Positions 34,218-43,267 of a DNA stretch of 64,000 nucleotides are shown piece by piece. The notes under the pieces were generated by a model. That model searched no databases, had not been told where the DNA came from, and worked only from the letters and a program-made list of their open reading frames with translations. Made by a program: the position numbers and the translations under genes. How positions within the stretch are numbered: position 1 is the stretch's first letter; every line of letters begins with the position of its first letter. Source of the DNA: Lachnospiraceae bacterium (GTDB taxonomy: Bacteria; Bacillota; Clostridia; Lachnospirales; Lachnospiraceae); NCBI GenBank assembly GCA_017461725.1, contig JAFTXG010000028.1, positions 124,001 to 188,000 on the forward strand. The letters run 5' to 3'.

Positions 34218-35168
34218 TCACTCTCCGGACATTTTATTTCGCAAAATTTCCAGAAAGCTTTCCCTGCTCAGGGTCAGTATTTTCGTTTTTTTCTCGGATT
34301 TTCGTATTTTAAGCCGATCCCCGTCCGCCAGCTCCGCCACACTTCCGCTTCCGTCAAAGGCCAGCAGTGCGCCTCCGGCTCCGATCCGCGTCATCTCAAT
34401 CTCCACTTCAGCGGTATCCGCCAATACGATACTGCGATTGATCATGGAATGGGGTGAGATCGGGGTCAGCAGGATCATGGAAGAATCCGGTTCCAGGATC
34501 GGACCGCCTGCGGACAGATTGTAGCCGGTGGAACCGGTGGGGGTTCCGATGATCACACCGTCAGCCGCATAGCTGTTCAAAAACCGGTCATTTACGCTGA
34601 CGCGGAAGCGAATCACATTCAATGCACAGCCTCTGCCCACCACGACCTCATTCAGCGCAATATTTTCTTCCAGCACGTTTCCGTCGCGGATCAGGGTTCC
34701 CGAGAGCATCATCCGCTCCTGAACCACATATTTATCCTCAATCAGTGCATCCAGACTCTCGTGGATATTCTGGATCTCCAGTTCTGCCAGATAGCCCAGC
34801 GTGCCCAGATTGACACCGACAAAGGGCAGATCCAGATCCACCAGATCTCTGGTCGCCTGGATCAGCGTACCGTCACCGCCTATCACAATCACACACTGGG
34901 TGGCTGCCGGTATCTCTGCAGGATTAGTATATTTATAGACCTGCTTCGTTTCCTCCATGCGGTCGGAGGCCTCCGCCCATGTTTTTCTGGGGACCTGACA
35001 CCCGCAGCAGCCCCGATGCTCCATCCCGGCTTCGAGCGCTACGTCTCCCATATGCTCCACACGCACATCGCAGACGCACCCCTTGCTCTCCAGATATTCT
35101 TTGATTCGGTTTGCCGCCTCCCCCGACGGATCCTTCGCCCAGTTGGGAATCACATAAAAGTACTTCAT
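34218..35168 (-). CDS. nadK: NAD kinase
   Basis: A 316-residue kinase producing NADP from NAD. Motifs: VIGGDGTLIQATR (GGDG, ~residue 98) and GTPTGSTGYNLSAGGPI (~208). The N-terminal ~90 residues hold four Cys (CVCDVRVEH and GCCGCQ) in a segment that varies in the family and could bind a metal. It overlaps nothing; 11 bases separate it from tlyA. Confidence 0.94.
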   Translation of the reverse strand: MKYFYVIPNWAKDPSGEAANRIKEYLESKGCVCDVRVEHMGDVALEAGMEHRGCCGCQVPRKTWAEASDRMEETKQVYKYTNPAEIPAATQCVIVIGGDGTLIQATRDLVDLDLPFVGVNLGTLGYLAELEIQNIHESLDALIEDKYVVQERMMLSGTLIRDGNVLEENIALNEVVVGRGCALNVIRFRVSVNDRFLNSYAADGVIIGTPTGSTGYNLSAGGPILEPDSSMILLTPISPHSMINRSIVLADTAEVEIEMTRIGAGGALLAFDGSGSVAELADGDRLKIRKSEKKTKILTLSRESFLEILRNKMSGE

Positions 35169-35179
35169 GACGCTTTCCT

Positions 35180-35980
35180 CTAGTTCAGTGTACTGTGTGA
35201 CAGTTTTACGATCTGCTCGGGGCTGATGTCCTCAGAACATGCAGCCAGCCCGTCTTTCTGTAAAAATAACAGATATTCGATATTGCCCTCCGGCCCCTTG
35301 ATCGGGGAATACTCCAGGTTGAGGACGGAGAAGCCGAGACTCCGGGCGAACTCGATCACCTTGACGATGACCTCCAGATGGGTCTCCGGTTCGCGGACAA
35401 CCCCCTTCTTTCCGACCTTTTCACGCCCCGCCTCGAACTGGGGCTTGATCAGACAGACGATCTGTCCGCCCTCCTTCATCAGCTCCTTCACCGGCCCAAG
35501 GACCTTGGTCAGGGAAATGAAGGACACGTCGATGGACACGAAATCCACCGGATCACCGATCTGCTCCGGCGTCACATAGCGAATATTTGTCTTTTCCATG
35601 CAGACCACTCTGGGATCCTGGCGCAGCGACCAGGCCAGCTGTCCGTAGCCCACATCCACGGAAAACACCTTGACCGCACCGTTCTGCAGCATACAGTCGG
35701 TAAAACCGCCGGTGGAAGCGCCCACATCCATGCAGACCTTGCCCTCCAGCGTCAGCTCAAAATGCTTCATGGCCTTCTCCAGCTTCAGTCCGCCGCGGCT
35801 CACATAGGCCAGGGTACTGCCCTTTATCTCGATGGCCGCGTCCTCCTGCACCATGGTGCCGGCCTTGTCCTCCCGCTGTCCGGCCACAAAGACATTGCCC
35901 GCCATGATCATGGCTTTCGCCTTCTCGCGGGAGGCGGCAAGTCCTTTATTTACCAACAGCACATCCAATCGTTCCTTCAT
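35180..35980 (-). CDS. tlyA: TlyA-family rRNA 2'-O-methyltransferase
   Basis: A 266-residue protein with an N-terminal S4 RNA-binding domain (ERLDVLLVNKGLAASREKAK) followed by an FtsJ-like methyltransferase (CMDVGASTGGFTDCML, ~residue 88). Homologues methylate ribose in 16S and/or 23S rRNA. The KSTLAYVSRGGLKLEKA linker is characteristic. Between dxs and nadK in the conserved cluster; stop to start spacing is three bases. Confidence 0.93.
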   Translation of the reverse strand: MKERLDVLLVNKGLAASREKAKAMIMAGNVFVAGQREDKAGTMVQEDAAIEIKGSTLAYVSRGGLKLEKAMKHFELTLEGKVCMDVGASTGGFTDCMLQNGAVKVFSVDVGYGQLAWSLRQDPRVVCMEKTNIRYVTPEQIGDPVDFVSIDVSFISLTKVLGPVKELMKEGGQIVCLIKPQFEAGREKVGKKGVVREPETHLEVIVKVIEFARSLGFSVLNLEYSPIKGPEGNIEYLLFLQKDGLAACSEDISPEQIVKLSHSTLN

Positions 35981-35983
35981 CGC

Positions 35984-37846
35984 TTATCCTTTCAGCCGGT
36001 TCAGGATCCTTAAGCAGACGGAATGTGCATCCATCTCAAGAGACTCCCAAAGCTCGGCTACCGTACCGTGCTCCACAAATTTATCGGGAATGGCAATATT
36101 CAGACAATCGCAGTCGACCTGTGCCTCTTCCAGGAGGCTGTCCACCTGCTGCCCGAATCCGCCGGTAATCACGTTGTCCTCCAGAGTCACCAACAGATCA
36201 TGACTCCGGGCATATTTCAAAATCAGCTCCGTATCCATGGGCTTTACAAAGCGCACATTGATCACGCTGCAGTCGATCCCCTGCTCAGAGAGAAGCTCGG
36301 CTGCCTTCACCGCAGTCTCCACCATGCTGCCCACAGCAAGCATGACCACCTCACTGCCCTCGATGAGCACCTCGCTCTTACCGGTCTTCATCGGCGTATT
36401 GTGCTCCCTCATGCCCTTCCAGGCGATTCCTCTGGGATAGCGAATCGCCACCGGCGTCTTCAACTCTACCGCATAATCCAGCGCCGCTCTCAGCTCGTAG
36501 CGGTTTTTCGGTGCGATGACCGTCATGCCGGGGATGCCGGTCAGAAAACTCAGATCAAACACACCGTGATGGGTAGGGCCATCCTTGCCCACCAGGCCAG
36601 CTCTGTCCACCGCAAAGATCACGGGAAGCTGCTGCAGACACACATCGTGGATCAGCTGATCATAGGCTCTCTGCAAAAATGATGAGTAGATCGCCACCAC
36701 CGGATGCAATCCGCCCGCTGCCATACCGGCTGCGAAGGTCACCGCGTGCTCCTCGGCAATACCAACATCAAAGAACCGGTCCGGATATCGCTTCGCAAAG
36801 GCCGAAAGTCCGGTGCCGTCCTTCATGGCTGCCGTCACCGCCACCAGCTCAGGATGTGCCGCACCCAGCTCGAGCATTTTTTTCGCAAACACATCCGTGT
36901 AGGATTTGCTCTTTTTCTCCGCAAGTGGCATTCCGGTTTTGATATCAAAGGGTTCCACTCCGTGGAATTTAGTGGGGCTCAAGCGGGCCGGCTCATAGCC
37001 GCGGCCCTTTTCCGTCTTAACATGCATAACAATGGGGCGGTTGAGCTTTACCGCACGTCCCAACGTCTCGATCAACGAGTGCAAATTGTGTCCATCCATA
37101 GGCCCCACATAGGTAACCTCAAAATCCTCGAACAGGTTGGTCGGCAGCACGATCTGCTTGATACCACGCTTTGCCTTACTGATTGCCAGATCCACCTTCT
37201 CTCCCACACCGCTCATCTTCGCCAGCGAATCCTTCATGCCGTACTTCAGCTCATTGTAGCCGCTGTTCAGACGAATTTTCGCCAAGTAGTCGTTGAGTCC
37301 TCCGGTGCTCTCAGAGATGGACATATTGTTATCGTTAATGATCACGATCATCTGGCTCTTCAGCGCGGACAGATTATTCAATGCCTCGTAGGCCATGCCT
37401 CCGGACAGTGAACCGTCCCCGATCACTGCCACGATCTTATTTTTCTGGCCCAGCAGATCTCTGGCCTTTGCCATACCGATGCCTGCCGAGATGGAGGTGG
37501 AACTATGTCCCGTGTCAAAGGAATCGTAAGCGCTCTCATGACGCTTGGGGAAACCGCTCATGCCGCCTTTCTCCCTCAGATGGTCGAAGCCCTTTTTTCG
37601 GCCGGTCAGCACCTTGTAGGGATAAGTCTGGTGTCCCACATCCCAGATGATTTTATCCTCCGGCAGATCCAGAACATACATCAGCGCCAGCGTCAGCTCC
37701 ACCACACCCAGACTGGATGCCAGATGGCCGCCGGTGCGGCTGACCTTATCGATCAGAAAGGTTCGCAGTTCAATCGCCAGAAGTTCCAGCTCCTCAATGG
37801 ACAGTTTCTTAACCTGAGCCGGATGTTCAATGTATTCTAATATCAT
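35984..37846 (-). CDS. dxs: 1-deoxy-D-xylulose-5-phosphate synthase
   Basis: A 620-residue thiamine-diphosphate enzyme that condenses pyruvate and glyceraldehyde-3-phosphate, the first step of the MEP isoprenoid pathway. Visible motifs: WDVGHQTYPYKVLTGR, GHSSTSISAGIGMA, the ThDP motif GDGSLSGGMAYEALNN, and RAGLVGKDGPTHHG with the catalytic His region. Length is normal. The next gene upstream makes prenyl diphosphates. Confidence 0.96.
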   Translation of the reverse strand: MILEYIEHPAQVKKLSIEELELLAIELRTFLIDKVSRTGGHLASSLGVVELTLALMYVLDLPEDKIIWDVGHQTYPYKVLTGRKKGFDHLREKGGMSGFPKRHESAYDSFDTGHSSTSISAGIGMAKARDLLGQKNKIVAVIGDGSLSGGMAYEALNNLSALKSQMIVIINDNNMSISESTGGLNDYLAKIRLNSGYNELKYGMKDSLAKMSGVGEKVDLAISKAKRGIKQIVLPTNLFEDFEVTYVGPMDGHNLHSLIETLGRAVKLNRPIVMHVKTEKGRGYEPARLSPTKFHGVEPFDIKTGMPLAEKKSKSYTDVFAKKMLELGAAHPELVAVTAAMKDGTGLSAFAKRYPDRFFDVGIAEEHAVTFAAGMAAGGLHPVVAIYSSFLQRAYDQLIHDVCLQQLPVIFAVDRAGLVGKDGPTHHGVFDLSFLTGIPGMTVIAPKNRYELRAALDYAVELKTPVAIRYPRGIAWKGMREHNTPMKTGKSEVLIEGSEVVMLAVGSMVETAVKAAELLSEQGIDCSVINVRFVKPMDTELILKYARSHDLLVTLEDNVITGGFGQQVDSLLEEAQVDCDCLNIAIPDKFVEHGTVAELWESLEMDAHSVCLRILNRLKG

Positions 37847-37855
37847 GGTTTTCCT

Positions 37856-38743
37856 TTACTTTAACCGATTGACCAATGAGAGGATCAACTGCTCCAGGAA
37901 AGGATTTTCTCCCGGTATCCCGTGAAGCGTGTCAACCGCCTGGGCTGACAGCTCCGCCACCTGCTTTCTTGATGCCTCTAATCCGTTAATCGTCACATAG
38001 GTGGTTTTATTGTTTTTCTCGTCACTCATCACCGGCTTGCCAAGTGCCTCTGTTGAACTGGTCAGATCCAGAATGTCATCCTGAATCTGGAAGGCCAGAC
38101 CGACCTTCAATGCCACCTCACCGCACTTTTTCACCGTGTCCTCGTCGGCTCCGGCCATCACCGCGCCGATCATCATGGATGCCTCCAGAAGTGCCCCCGT
38201 CTTCAGCCGATAGATAAAGTCCAGCTTATCCTCGGGCACCGGCTGTCCGGTCAGCTCCACATCCACAGTCTGACCACCGATCATCCCGTAAATGCCGGTC
38301 TTTTCCGCCAGAATGCCGATGGCTCTGCCGGCGCGTTCCGGGTGAGCAGTCATCCCGAAGGCCTTCGCCGCCACCTCGAAGGCATAAATCATCAGTGCAT
38401 CCCCCGCTAGTATACCCATATCCTCACCGTATACTACCCAGGTGGTCTTTTTTCCTCTGCGGTACTCATCGCCATCCATGGCCGGAAGGTCATCGTGGAC
38501 CAGAGATGAGGTATGTATCATCTCGATGGCCGCCATAAACGGCTCGATCTCCTGTCCCTCACCGCCGCACAGACGGTAGGTCTCCTCCATCAAAATAGGG
38601 CGAAGCCGCTTTCCGCCTGCCCGCACACTGTAATTCATCGCCGAAAAAATGGTTTTCTGGTGACCGCACTCCTCAGGCAGATACCGATCCATGATCCGGT
38701 CCACCCGCGCAGCCTGCTGTGAAAGCTGTGCCTTAAATTCCAT
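37856..38743 (-). CDS. ispA: Polyprenyl (farnesyl/geranyl) diphosphate synthase
   Basis: A ~295-residue trans-prenyltransferase with the two Asp-rich metal motifs DDLPAMDGDEYRRG (first, ~residue 85) and QIQDDILD (second, ~225), plus the GGKRLRP substrate block. It elongates IPP/DMAPP from the MEP pathway to C15 or C20 chains. Start ATG at 38743 overlaps the end of xseB by 11 bases. Confidence 0.93.
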   Translation of the reverse strand: MEFKAQLSQQAARVDRIMDRYLPEECGHQKTIFSAMNYSVRAGGKRLRPILMEETYRLCGGEGQEIEPFMAAIEMIHTSSLVHDDLPAMDGDEYRRGKKTTWVVYGEDMGILAGDALMIYAFEVAAKAFGMTAHPERAGRAIGILAEKTGIYGMIGGQTVDVELTGQPVPEDKLDFIYRLKTGALLEASMMIGAVMAGADEDTVKKCGEVALKVGLAFQIQDDILDLTSSTEALGKPVMSDEKNNKTTYVTINGLEASRKQVAELSAQAVDTLHGIPGENPFLEQLILSLVNRLK

Positions 38744-38951
38744 CCTCTGATTCTCCCTCAAGTATCTCGATCTGTTTCTCCACCTGCTCGATCCGGCGGT
38801 TACAGTCTCTGATCAGACTGATCCCCTTCGTGTACAGAGCAAACGAATCCTCCAATGAACAGTCTCTGTCCTCCATAGCATGGATGATCTGGCTGAGCTG
38901 TTCAAAGCTTTCCTCCAGAGAAAGCTGCTTTTCATCCTTTTTTTCTGTCAT
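38733..38951 (-). CDS. xseB: Exodeoxyribonuclease VII small subunit
   Basis: A 72-residue helical protein (SLEESFEQLSQIIHAMEDRD, then LEDSFALYTKGI) matching XseB. The longer frame adds seven residues, but AAAGGA eight bases before the ATG at 38951 selects this start. Partner of XseA in degrading single-stranded DNA; four bases separate it from xseA. Confidence 0.93.
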   Translation of the reverse strand: MTEKKDEKQLSLEESFEQLSQIIHAMEDRDCSLEDSFALYTKGISLIRDCNRRIEQVEKQIEILEGESEDGI

Positions 38952-38955
38952 ATCA

Positions 38956-40182
38956 TCAATCCTTTTTTCCACGGATAGTATCCGAAAGCTGTACGCCGCT
39001 CACCTGTACCTCTGCGGCTCCATCCACCAGTCTCAGCCTGAGCCGGTCTCCGATTTTCAGCTGCCCGGCCTGCTGCACCGGTGTACCCTCGGCATCGGTG
39101 GCGTACACATAGCCCTTGCCCAGTTTGTTTAAGGGCGACAAGCCTCCCAGCCGCTCGCTGTAAAGCATCAGCCGGTTCCGCTCATTTTCCAGTTTTCTGT
39201 CCACCCCTCTGCGAAGCTTTTCCTCCAGCTCCCGGACCTGTCTGGCATATTCCGATAATCTGGCTCTGGGATGAAGCAGCTTTAACTGCGCCTCCCGGTG
39301 GGCCAGTCTGTTTTTCTCTGTCTCAATCTGATTTTCCAGCATCATGCACATCCGACGATGCATATCGGTCAGCACTGACTGGAACTGCCCAAAATCAAAC
39401 ACCGCCAGCTCTGCTGCTGCCGATGGGGTGGGTGCCCGAAGATCAGACACAAAATCTGCGATGGTATAATCGGTCTCATGCCCCACCGCTGAAATGATGG
39501 GAGTGCGGCAGTCAAAAATCGCCTGCGCCACAATCTCCTCGTTAAACGCCCACAGATCCTCAATGGAACCGCCTCCGCGCCCCACGATGATACAGTCCAC
39601 GCCCAGCCTGTCCAGTGTCTTAATCCCCCGGACAATGGACGGTGCTGCCCCGGCCCCCTGAACCAGTGCCGGATAGAGGATCAGCTGCACATAAGGATTT
39701 CTCCTATGACTGATCTGCATAATATCCCGGATCGCTGCCCCGGTGGGCGCTGTCACGATACCTACCCTGCGGGCGTAAGTGGGGATGGGCTGTTTATACT
39801 CGGGGGCAAACAATCCCCGCTCCTCCAGATCCTGCTTAAGCAAAAGATACTGGCGGTAAAGCTCACCCACGCCGTCCGGGCGGATATCTCTGGCATAGAG
39901 CTGATACCGCCCGTCGCGCTCATAAATGGTGATCTGACCGTCAACCACCACCTTCTGACCGTCCTTTAACGTAAATTTCAGATTTCTCCGATTTCCGGCG
40001 AACATGATCGCAGCCATGGACGCCTTTTCATCCTTCAGCGTAAAATAGATATGGCCGGAGGTGTGATATTTACAGTTTGAAATTTCCCCCCTCACACTGA
40101 TCCGCCTCAGGAGGAAATCCTGCTCAAACATATTTTTGATATAACCACTGACCTGACCGACCGAATACACACTGCCTGCCAT
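38956..40182 (-). CDS. xseA: Exodeoxyribonuclease VII large subunit
   Basis: A ~408-residue catalytic subunit. An N-terminal OB domain (SVYSVGQVSGYIKNMF; ISNCKYHTSGHIYFTLKD) is followed by the nuclease core with PTGAAIRDI, IIVGRGGGSIEDLWAFN and SAVGHETDYTIADFV, then a coiled-coil C-terminus. GGAGAG before the second ATG favours 40182 over the longer start by 11 residues. Confidence 0.94.
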   Translation of the reverse strand: MAGSVYSVGQVSGYIKNMFEQDFLLRRISVRGEISNCKYHTSGHIYFTLKDEKASMAAIMFAGNRRNLKFTLKDGQKVVVDGQITIYERDGRYQLYARDIRPDGVGELYRQYLLLKQDLEERGLFAPEYKQPIPTYARRVGIVTAPTGAAIRDIMQISHRRNPYVQLILYPALVQGAGAAPSIVRGIKTLDRLGVDCIIVGRGGGSIEDLWAFNEEIVAQAIFDCRTPIISAVGHETDYTIADFVSDLRAPTPSAAAELAVFDFGQFQSVLTDMHRRMCMMLENQIETEKNRLAHREAQLKLLHPRARLSEYARQVRELEEKLRRGVDRKLENERNRLMLYSERLGGLSPLNKLGKGYVYATDAEGTPVQQAGQLKIGDRLRLRLVDGAAEVQVSGVQLSDTIRGKKD

Positions 40183-40237
40183 GCTTCTCTCCGCTATCTC
40201 CAATTTCTTTGGCACAACACAGCATACTGCTGCGCTT

Positions 40238-40702
40238 TTACCTGCGCACCAGTCTCGCCAGAATACCGTTTACGAAGGAAGGTGACTCATCTCCGCCGAA
40301 TTTCTTTGCCAGCTCTACTGCCTCATTGATGGCAACCTTCTCCGGCACAGACTCATCGTAAAGGATCTCATACAACGCCAGACGGATAATGGTCAGATCC
40401 ACCTTGGACATACGTCTGGTTTTCCATCCCTCAGCCACGCCGTTGATCTTCTCATCCAGCTCCGATGTACAGCCGAAGATTCTGGCCGCCTTCTCGGAAA
40501 TATAGGTCTCCTCCTCTGATGTGGGCACACTGGCCATCTTTTCCTCTTCCTCATCCTCAGGAACACCGGTACCCTCAAGAATCTCCAGATACAGCCTGGT
40601 CTGCTGCTCCAGTTCCTCCTGCTCCTGATAAAACTCCTTGCGGAATAAAATCCGGAAAATGTGCTCTCTCAATTCTCTTCTGCTCATCTTTTTTGTCTCC
40701 AT
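40238..40702 (-). CDS. nusB: Transcription antitermination factor NusB
   Basis: A 154-residue helical RNA-binding factor, which acts with NusE on boxA RNA. The N-terminal SRRELREHIFRILFRKEF and the C-terminal block VAINEAVELAKKFGGDESPSFVNGIL are typical. An acidic insert (EDEEEEKMASVPTSEEE) at residues ~50-68 is longer than in most homologues. Confidence 0.94.
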   Translation of the reverse strand: METKKMSRRELREHIFRILFRKEFYQEQEELEQQTRLYLEILEGTGVPEDEEEEKMASVPTSEEETYISEKAARIFGCTSELDEKINGVAEGWKTRRMSKVDLTIIRLALYEILYDESVPEKVAINEAVELAKKFGGDESPSFVNGILARLVRR

Positions 40703-40769
40703 CGTCTATTTTATAAAGCTGATCATTCCGCACAGCTTCATCGTATCCGCCGTTCGGAGTTTTCTCGCC

Positions 40770-40810
40770 AAAAAGGCTGCTGCAAGCGCGTCAGTGCCCA
40801 TGCAGCAGCC
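40770..40810 (-). terminator. Intrinsic terminator after the Asp23 gene
   Basis: GGCTGCTG and CAGCAGCC close a long loop and are followed on the minus strand by TTTTT, eight bases past the Asp23 stop. It should separate this gene from nusB and allow only partial readthrough. Confidence 0.7.
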
Positions 40811-40817
40811 CATTTAA

Positions 40818-41213
40818 TCACGCTTTTGACTTGTCAATATTCACTCCGGCAATGCGCACGTTTACCTCAGTCACATCCATGCCGGTCATGTTCTCAACGG
40901 CCGTCTTTACTCTCTCCTGTACTTTACGGCATACCTTGGGAACGCTGTATCCATAATCCATATACAGTGCGATATCCACCCGCACCTTGTTTTCCTCTAT
41001 CTGCAGTGTCACACCCTTGGACAGATTACCGTTGCCCAGCTTACCGATCAGATCCTTGGTGATATTTCCTGACATGGACGCAACTCCCTCAATCTCAGTA
41101 GCTGCGATCCCTGCAATGCCTGCGATTACCTCGTCTGCAATGCGCACCTCACCGATAGCCTCGTTTCCGTGGCGGATAGTGTGTGTACTGCGAATTTCCG
41201 CTTCTTTACCCAT
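40818..41213 (-). CDS. Asp23/Gls24 family envelope stress response protein
   Basis: A ~131-residue member of the Asp23/Gls24 (YqhY/YloU) family: GEVRIADEVIAGIAGIAATEIEGVASM, then IALYMDYGYSVPKVCRKVQERV. Position between spoIIIA and nusB matches B. subtilis yqhY, which influences acetyl-CoA carboxylase, but no acc genes are next to it here. AGGAGG and a consensus promoter precede it. Confidence 0.9.
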   Translation of the reverse strand: MGKEAEIRSTHTIRHGNEAIGEVRIADEVIAGIAGIAATEIEGVASMSGNITKDLIGKLGNGNLSKGVTLQIEENKVRVDIALYMDYGYSVPKVCRKVQERVKTAVENMTGMDVTEVNVRIAGVNIDKSKA

Positions 41214-41293
41214 ATTATAAACCTCCTGATGCATATGAAAAGTATTTCCGTAAACCAGAATAACTATCCATTTTCTGCATAATCCTATACAAT

Positions 41294-41322
41294 ATTATAC
41301 AGGAGGTTTGACCGTTTGTAAA
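41294..41322 (-). promoter_or_regulatory. Sigma-A promoter of the Asp23 gene
   Basis: TTTACA (41317-41322), 17-base spacer and consensus TATAAT (41294-41299) on the minus strand, about 80 bases upstream of the start. It separates the vegetative genes from the sporulation operon. Confidence 0.72.
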
Positions 41323-41345
41323 TAGCTTTTTAACAGTCTCTATTT

Positions 41346-42125
41346 TTACTCTTCCGCCAGCTCCATCAGCGTAATCACGATACTTTCAATGGTCATTCCG
41401 GTTTTTCTCTCCACAATATCCTCGATCTGGGCCCGCTCAGCGTCCGACAATGCATAGCGGCTCACCACCACATCCACGCCATCATTGTCGATGCTGACCA
41501 CTGAGCTGTCAAAGCCCTTGGCGGACAAAAGCATCTCCACCGAACTCTCCAGCTCCGCGGTCTCAGTCATTTTCACCATCATGGACACCGCACTCTGTTT
41601 TAATTCCTCGGAGATTTCCTGGTTATTGATGACCGACAGCAGAGTTTCTTTATTCCGGGCTCTGACCTGCTCACGATTCAACTGAACTGCAGCCACATAA
41701 TCCGCTACAGAGACTCCGTTGGTCAGTATCGCCTCTCCCGGCGTGTCGGAGGGAATCTCTGTTTCACTTCCATTTCCGGGAATATTGGTATTTTCACCAC
41801 TGACCGCCACATTGCTTTGTCCGTCTGTCCCTGTGCCGCCTTGCCCGGTCACCGCAGTGTTGTCTCCCCCGCTCATCACCGTATTGTCCTCCTCCGGGAA
41901 TGCATCCACATCCACCAGTGACTCACCTGCCGCCTGATTTTCTGCCAGAATATCCTCATCAGAAATACCGGTCAGACCGCTTTCCACATTCACCGACGCC
42001 GCATTGTCATTCTGTCCCTCATCCGCCTTTTCCATGTTACCCGCATAGTTTAAGTATCCGGCAACAGCGATCATTACCGCAAGTAGAGTAAGTACAACCT
42101 GGTTTTTCTTTACGATTCGTTTCAC
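41346..42125 (-). CDS. spoIIIAH: Stage III sporulation protein AH
   Basis: A 259-residue single-span protein (TM residues ~10-27) with a long extracellular Asn/Gly/Thr-rich linker (~60-130) and a C-terminal ring-forming domain of YscJ/FliF type (residues ~165-255). It forms the mother-cell half of the feeding-tube channel, binding SpoIIQ. It is the last gene of the spoIIIA operon. Confidence 0.93.
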   Translation of the reverse strand: MKRIVKKNQVVLTLLAVMIAVAGYLNYAGNMEKADEGQNDNAASVNVESGLTGISDEDILAENQAAGESLVDVDAFPEEDNTVMSGGDNTAVTGQGGTGTDGQSNVAVSGENTNIPGNGSETEIPSDTPGEAILTNGVSVADYVAAVQLNREQVRARNKETLLSVINNQEISEELKQSAVSMMVKMTETAELESSVEMLLSAKGFDSSVVSIDNDGVDVVVSRYALSDAERAQIEDIVERKTGMTIESIVITLMELAEE

Positions 42126-42149
42126 GTTCTCTGCTCCTTCACCTTAAGA

Positions 42150-42788
42150 TTATTCTGCTTCTAATACTTTTATCTTATGTATCGGCAGATTGAATAATGC
42201 TTCCACCGCCTCACAGATTTCATTTTTTACCGCCGCGCTCCCCGCCCCTTCTGCAATAATCAGTACACCGCTGACCTTTGGATTGATCTCCTTGATCACG
42301 TAGGGACCGTCATCCGTACCGGTCTGCACTGTATCCTTCGTGTAACTCGACTGGTTGCTGTCCCGGGTGCCTCCCGCACTGTCCGTCTCCCGCACCACAT
42401 CAGTGGTGTGGCTCTCATCCACCTGCAAAACCAATTCTGAGGAGGATTCCAGTGTGATCATCACCTGCACCGCGCCAGCACCCTTCACCCTGGAGAGAAT
42501 GGCAGCCAGCTTTTCCTCCAGCTGTTCCTCGTAGGTCAGGTTCTCCGTTCCCTGTGCACCGTTTCCGCTCTTCCCCTGTCCTTCCTCGGTTCCTTGCCCC
42601 GTTGAAGTCTGGGATGTGGGCCAGACAATGACCGCCAAAAGCAACCCGATGATCAGCAGTATGCCCCAGGGCTTACCCGATTTCTCAGTCTGTCCCTTCC
42701 ACCATGTTTTAATGTGTTCAAGCCAGTTCAGCTTACTCACCTCCCCTGTAATCCCTGTCAGGCTTTTCACCCTGCTCCAACTGCTCAT
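42150..42788 (-). CDS. spoIIIAG: Stage III sporulation protein AG
   Basis: A ~212-residue protein (from the ATG) with one TM segment (WGILLIIGLLLAVIVW) and a C-terminal ring-building domain (EEQLEEKLAAILSRVKGAG, then GVLIIAEGAGSAAVKNEICE). Forms part of the SpoIIIA channel. Translation start is uncertain: the ATG at 42788 has a weak site, but GGGGAGG stands eight bases before a CTG at 42731, which would give a protein starting near NWLEHIK, closer to homologues. Confidence 0.9.
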   Translation of the reverse strand: MSSWSRVKSLTGITGEVSKLNWLEHIKTWWKGQTEKSGKPWGILLIIGLLLAVIVWPTSQTSTGQGTEEGQGKSGNGAQGTENLTYEEQLEEKLAAILSRVKGAGAVQVMITLESSSELVLQVDESHTTDVVRETDSAGGTRDSNQSSYTKDTVQTGTDDGPYVIKEINPKVSGVLIIAEGAGSAAVKNEICEAVEALFNLPIHKIKVLEAE

Positions 42789-42798
42789 TGTCCTGCCC

Positions 42799-43242
42799 TT
42801 ACCTCTCCCCCGAAAGGGCCACTGGGGCAATCGCTTCTATCTCAATTTTCATCCCGGTTTTGTTTTCCCTGTCTTCTTCCTCTCCGTTTACTTCCTGAGC
42901 AGACGACGCTCCATCGGGCTGCCCCTGCGCGCTCACCGCCTCCCGGGACATTTCCTCCGCCTTTGCAATAATCTGCTGCTCCGCCCAGCTTTCCCCCTCC
43001 AGCAGTTTCTCCTCCCAGCCGGGGAGAACCTCCTCGTAAGCCAGCTCACCCACCAGTTTTTCCAGTGCCCCCTCCAAACCGGCAGCATCCGTCAGCGGTC
43101 CCAGCATAGTCAGAATCAGAATGATTCCCATAAACAGCCTGAGATAGGGACGATATATTTTCCCCGGCACACTTTGCAGAATCAGCGACATGATCAGCAG
43201 ACAGCCGATGATTCCCTTTATCCAACTCAACAGAATTTCCAT
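42799..43242 (-). CDS. spoIIIAF: Stage III sporulation protein AF
   Basis: A 147-residue protein with two N-terminal hydrophobic segments (residues ~10-55) and a soluble C-terminal region with the ring-building fold, as in SpoIIIAF. Two short spans flank the KIYRPYLRLF loop. Conserved operon position between AE and AG. Confidence 0.9.
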   Translation of the reverse strand: MEILLSWIKGIIGCLLIMSLILQSVPGKIYRPYLRLFMGIILILTMLGPLTDAAGLEGALEKLVGELAYEEVLPGWEEKLLEGESWAEQQIIAKAEEMSREAVSAQGQPDGASSAQEVNGEEEDRENKTGMKIEIEAIAPVALSGER

Positions 43243-43267
43243 ATGCTAATCCTTTCTGCTTCCGCAT

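Noticed and set aside
36023-37411. Long plus-strand frames opposite dxs
   Set aside because: dxs is complete on the other strand with all its motifs, so these are shadows.
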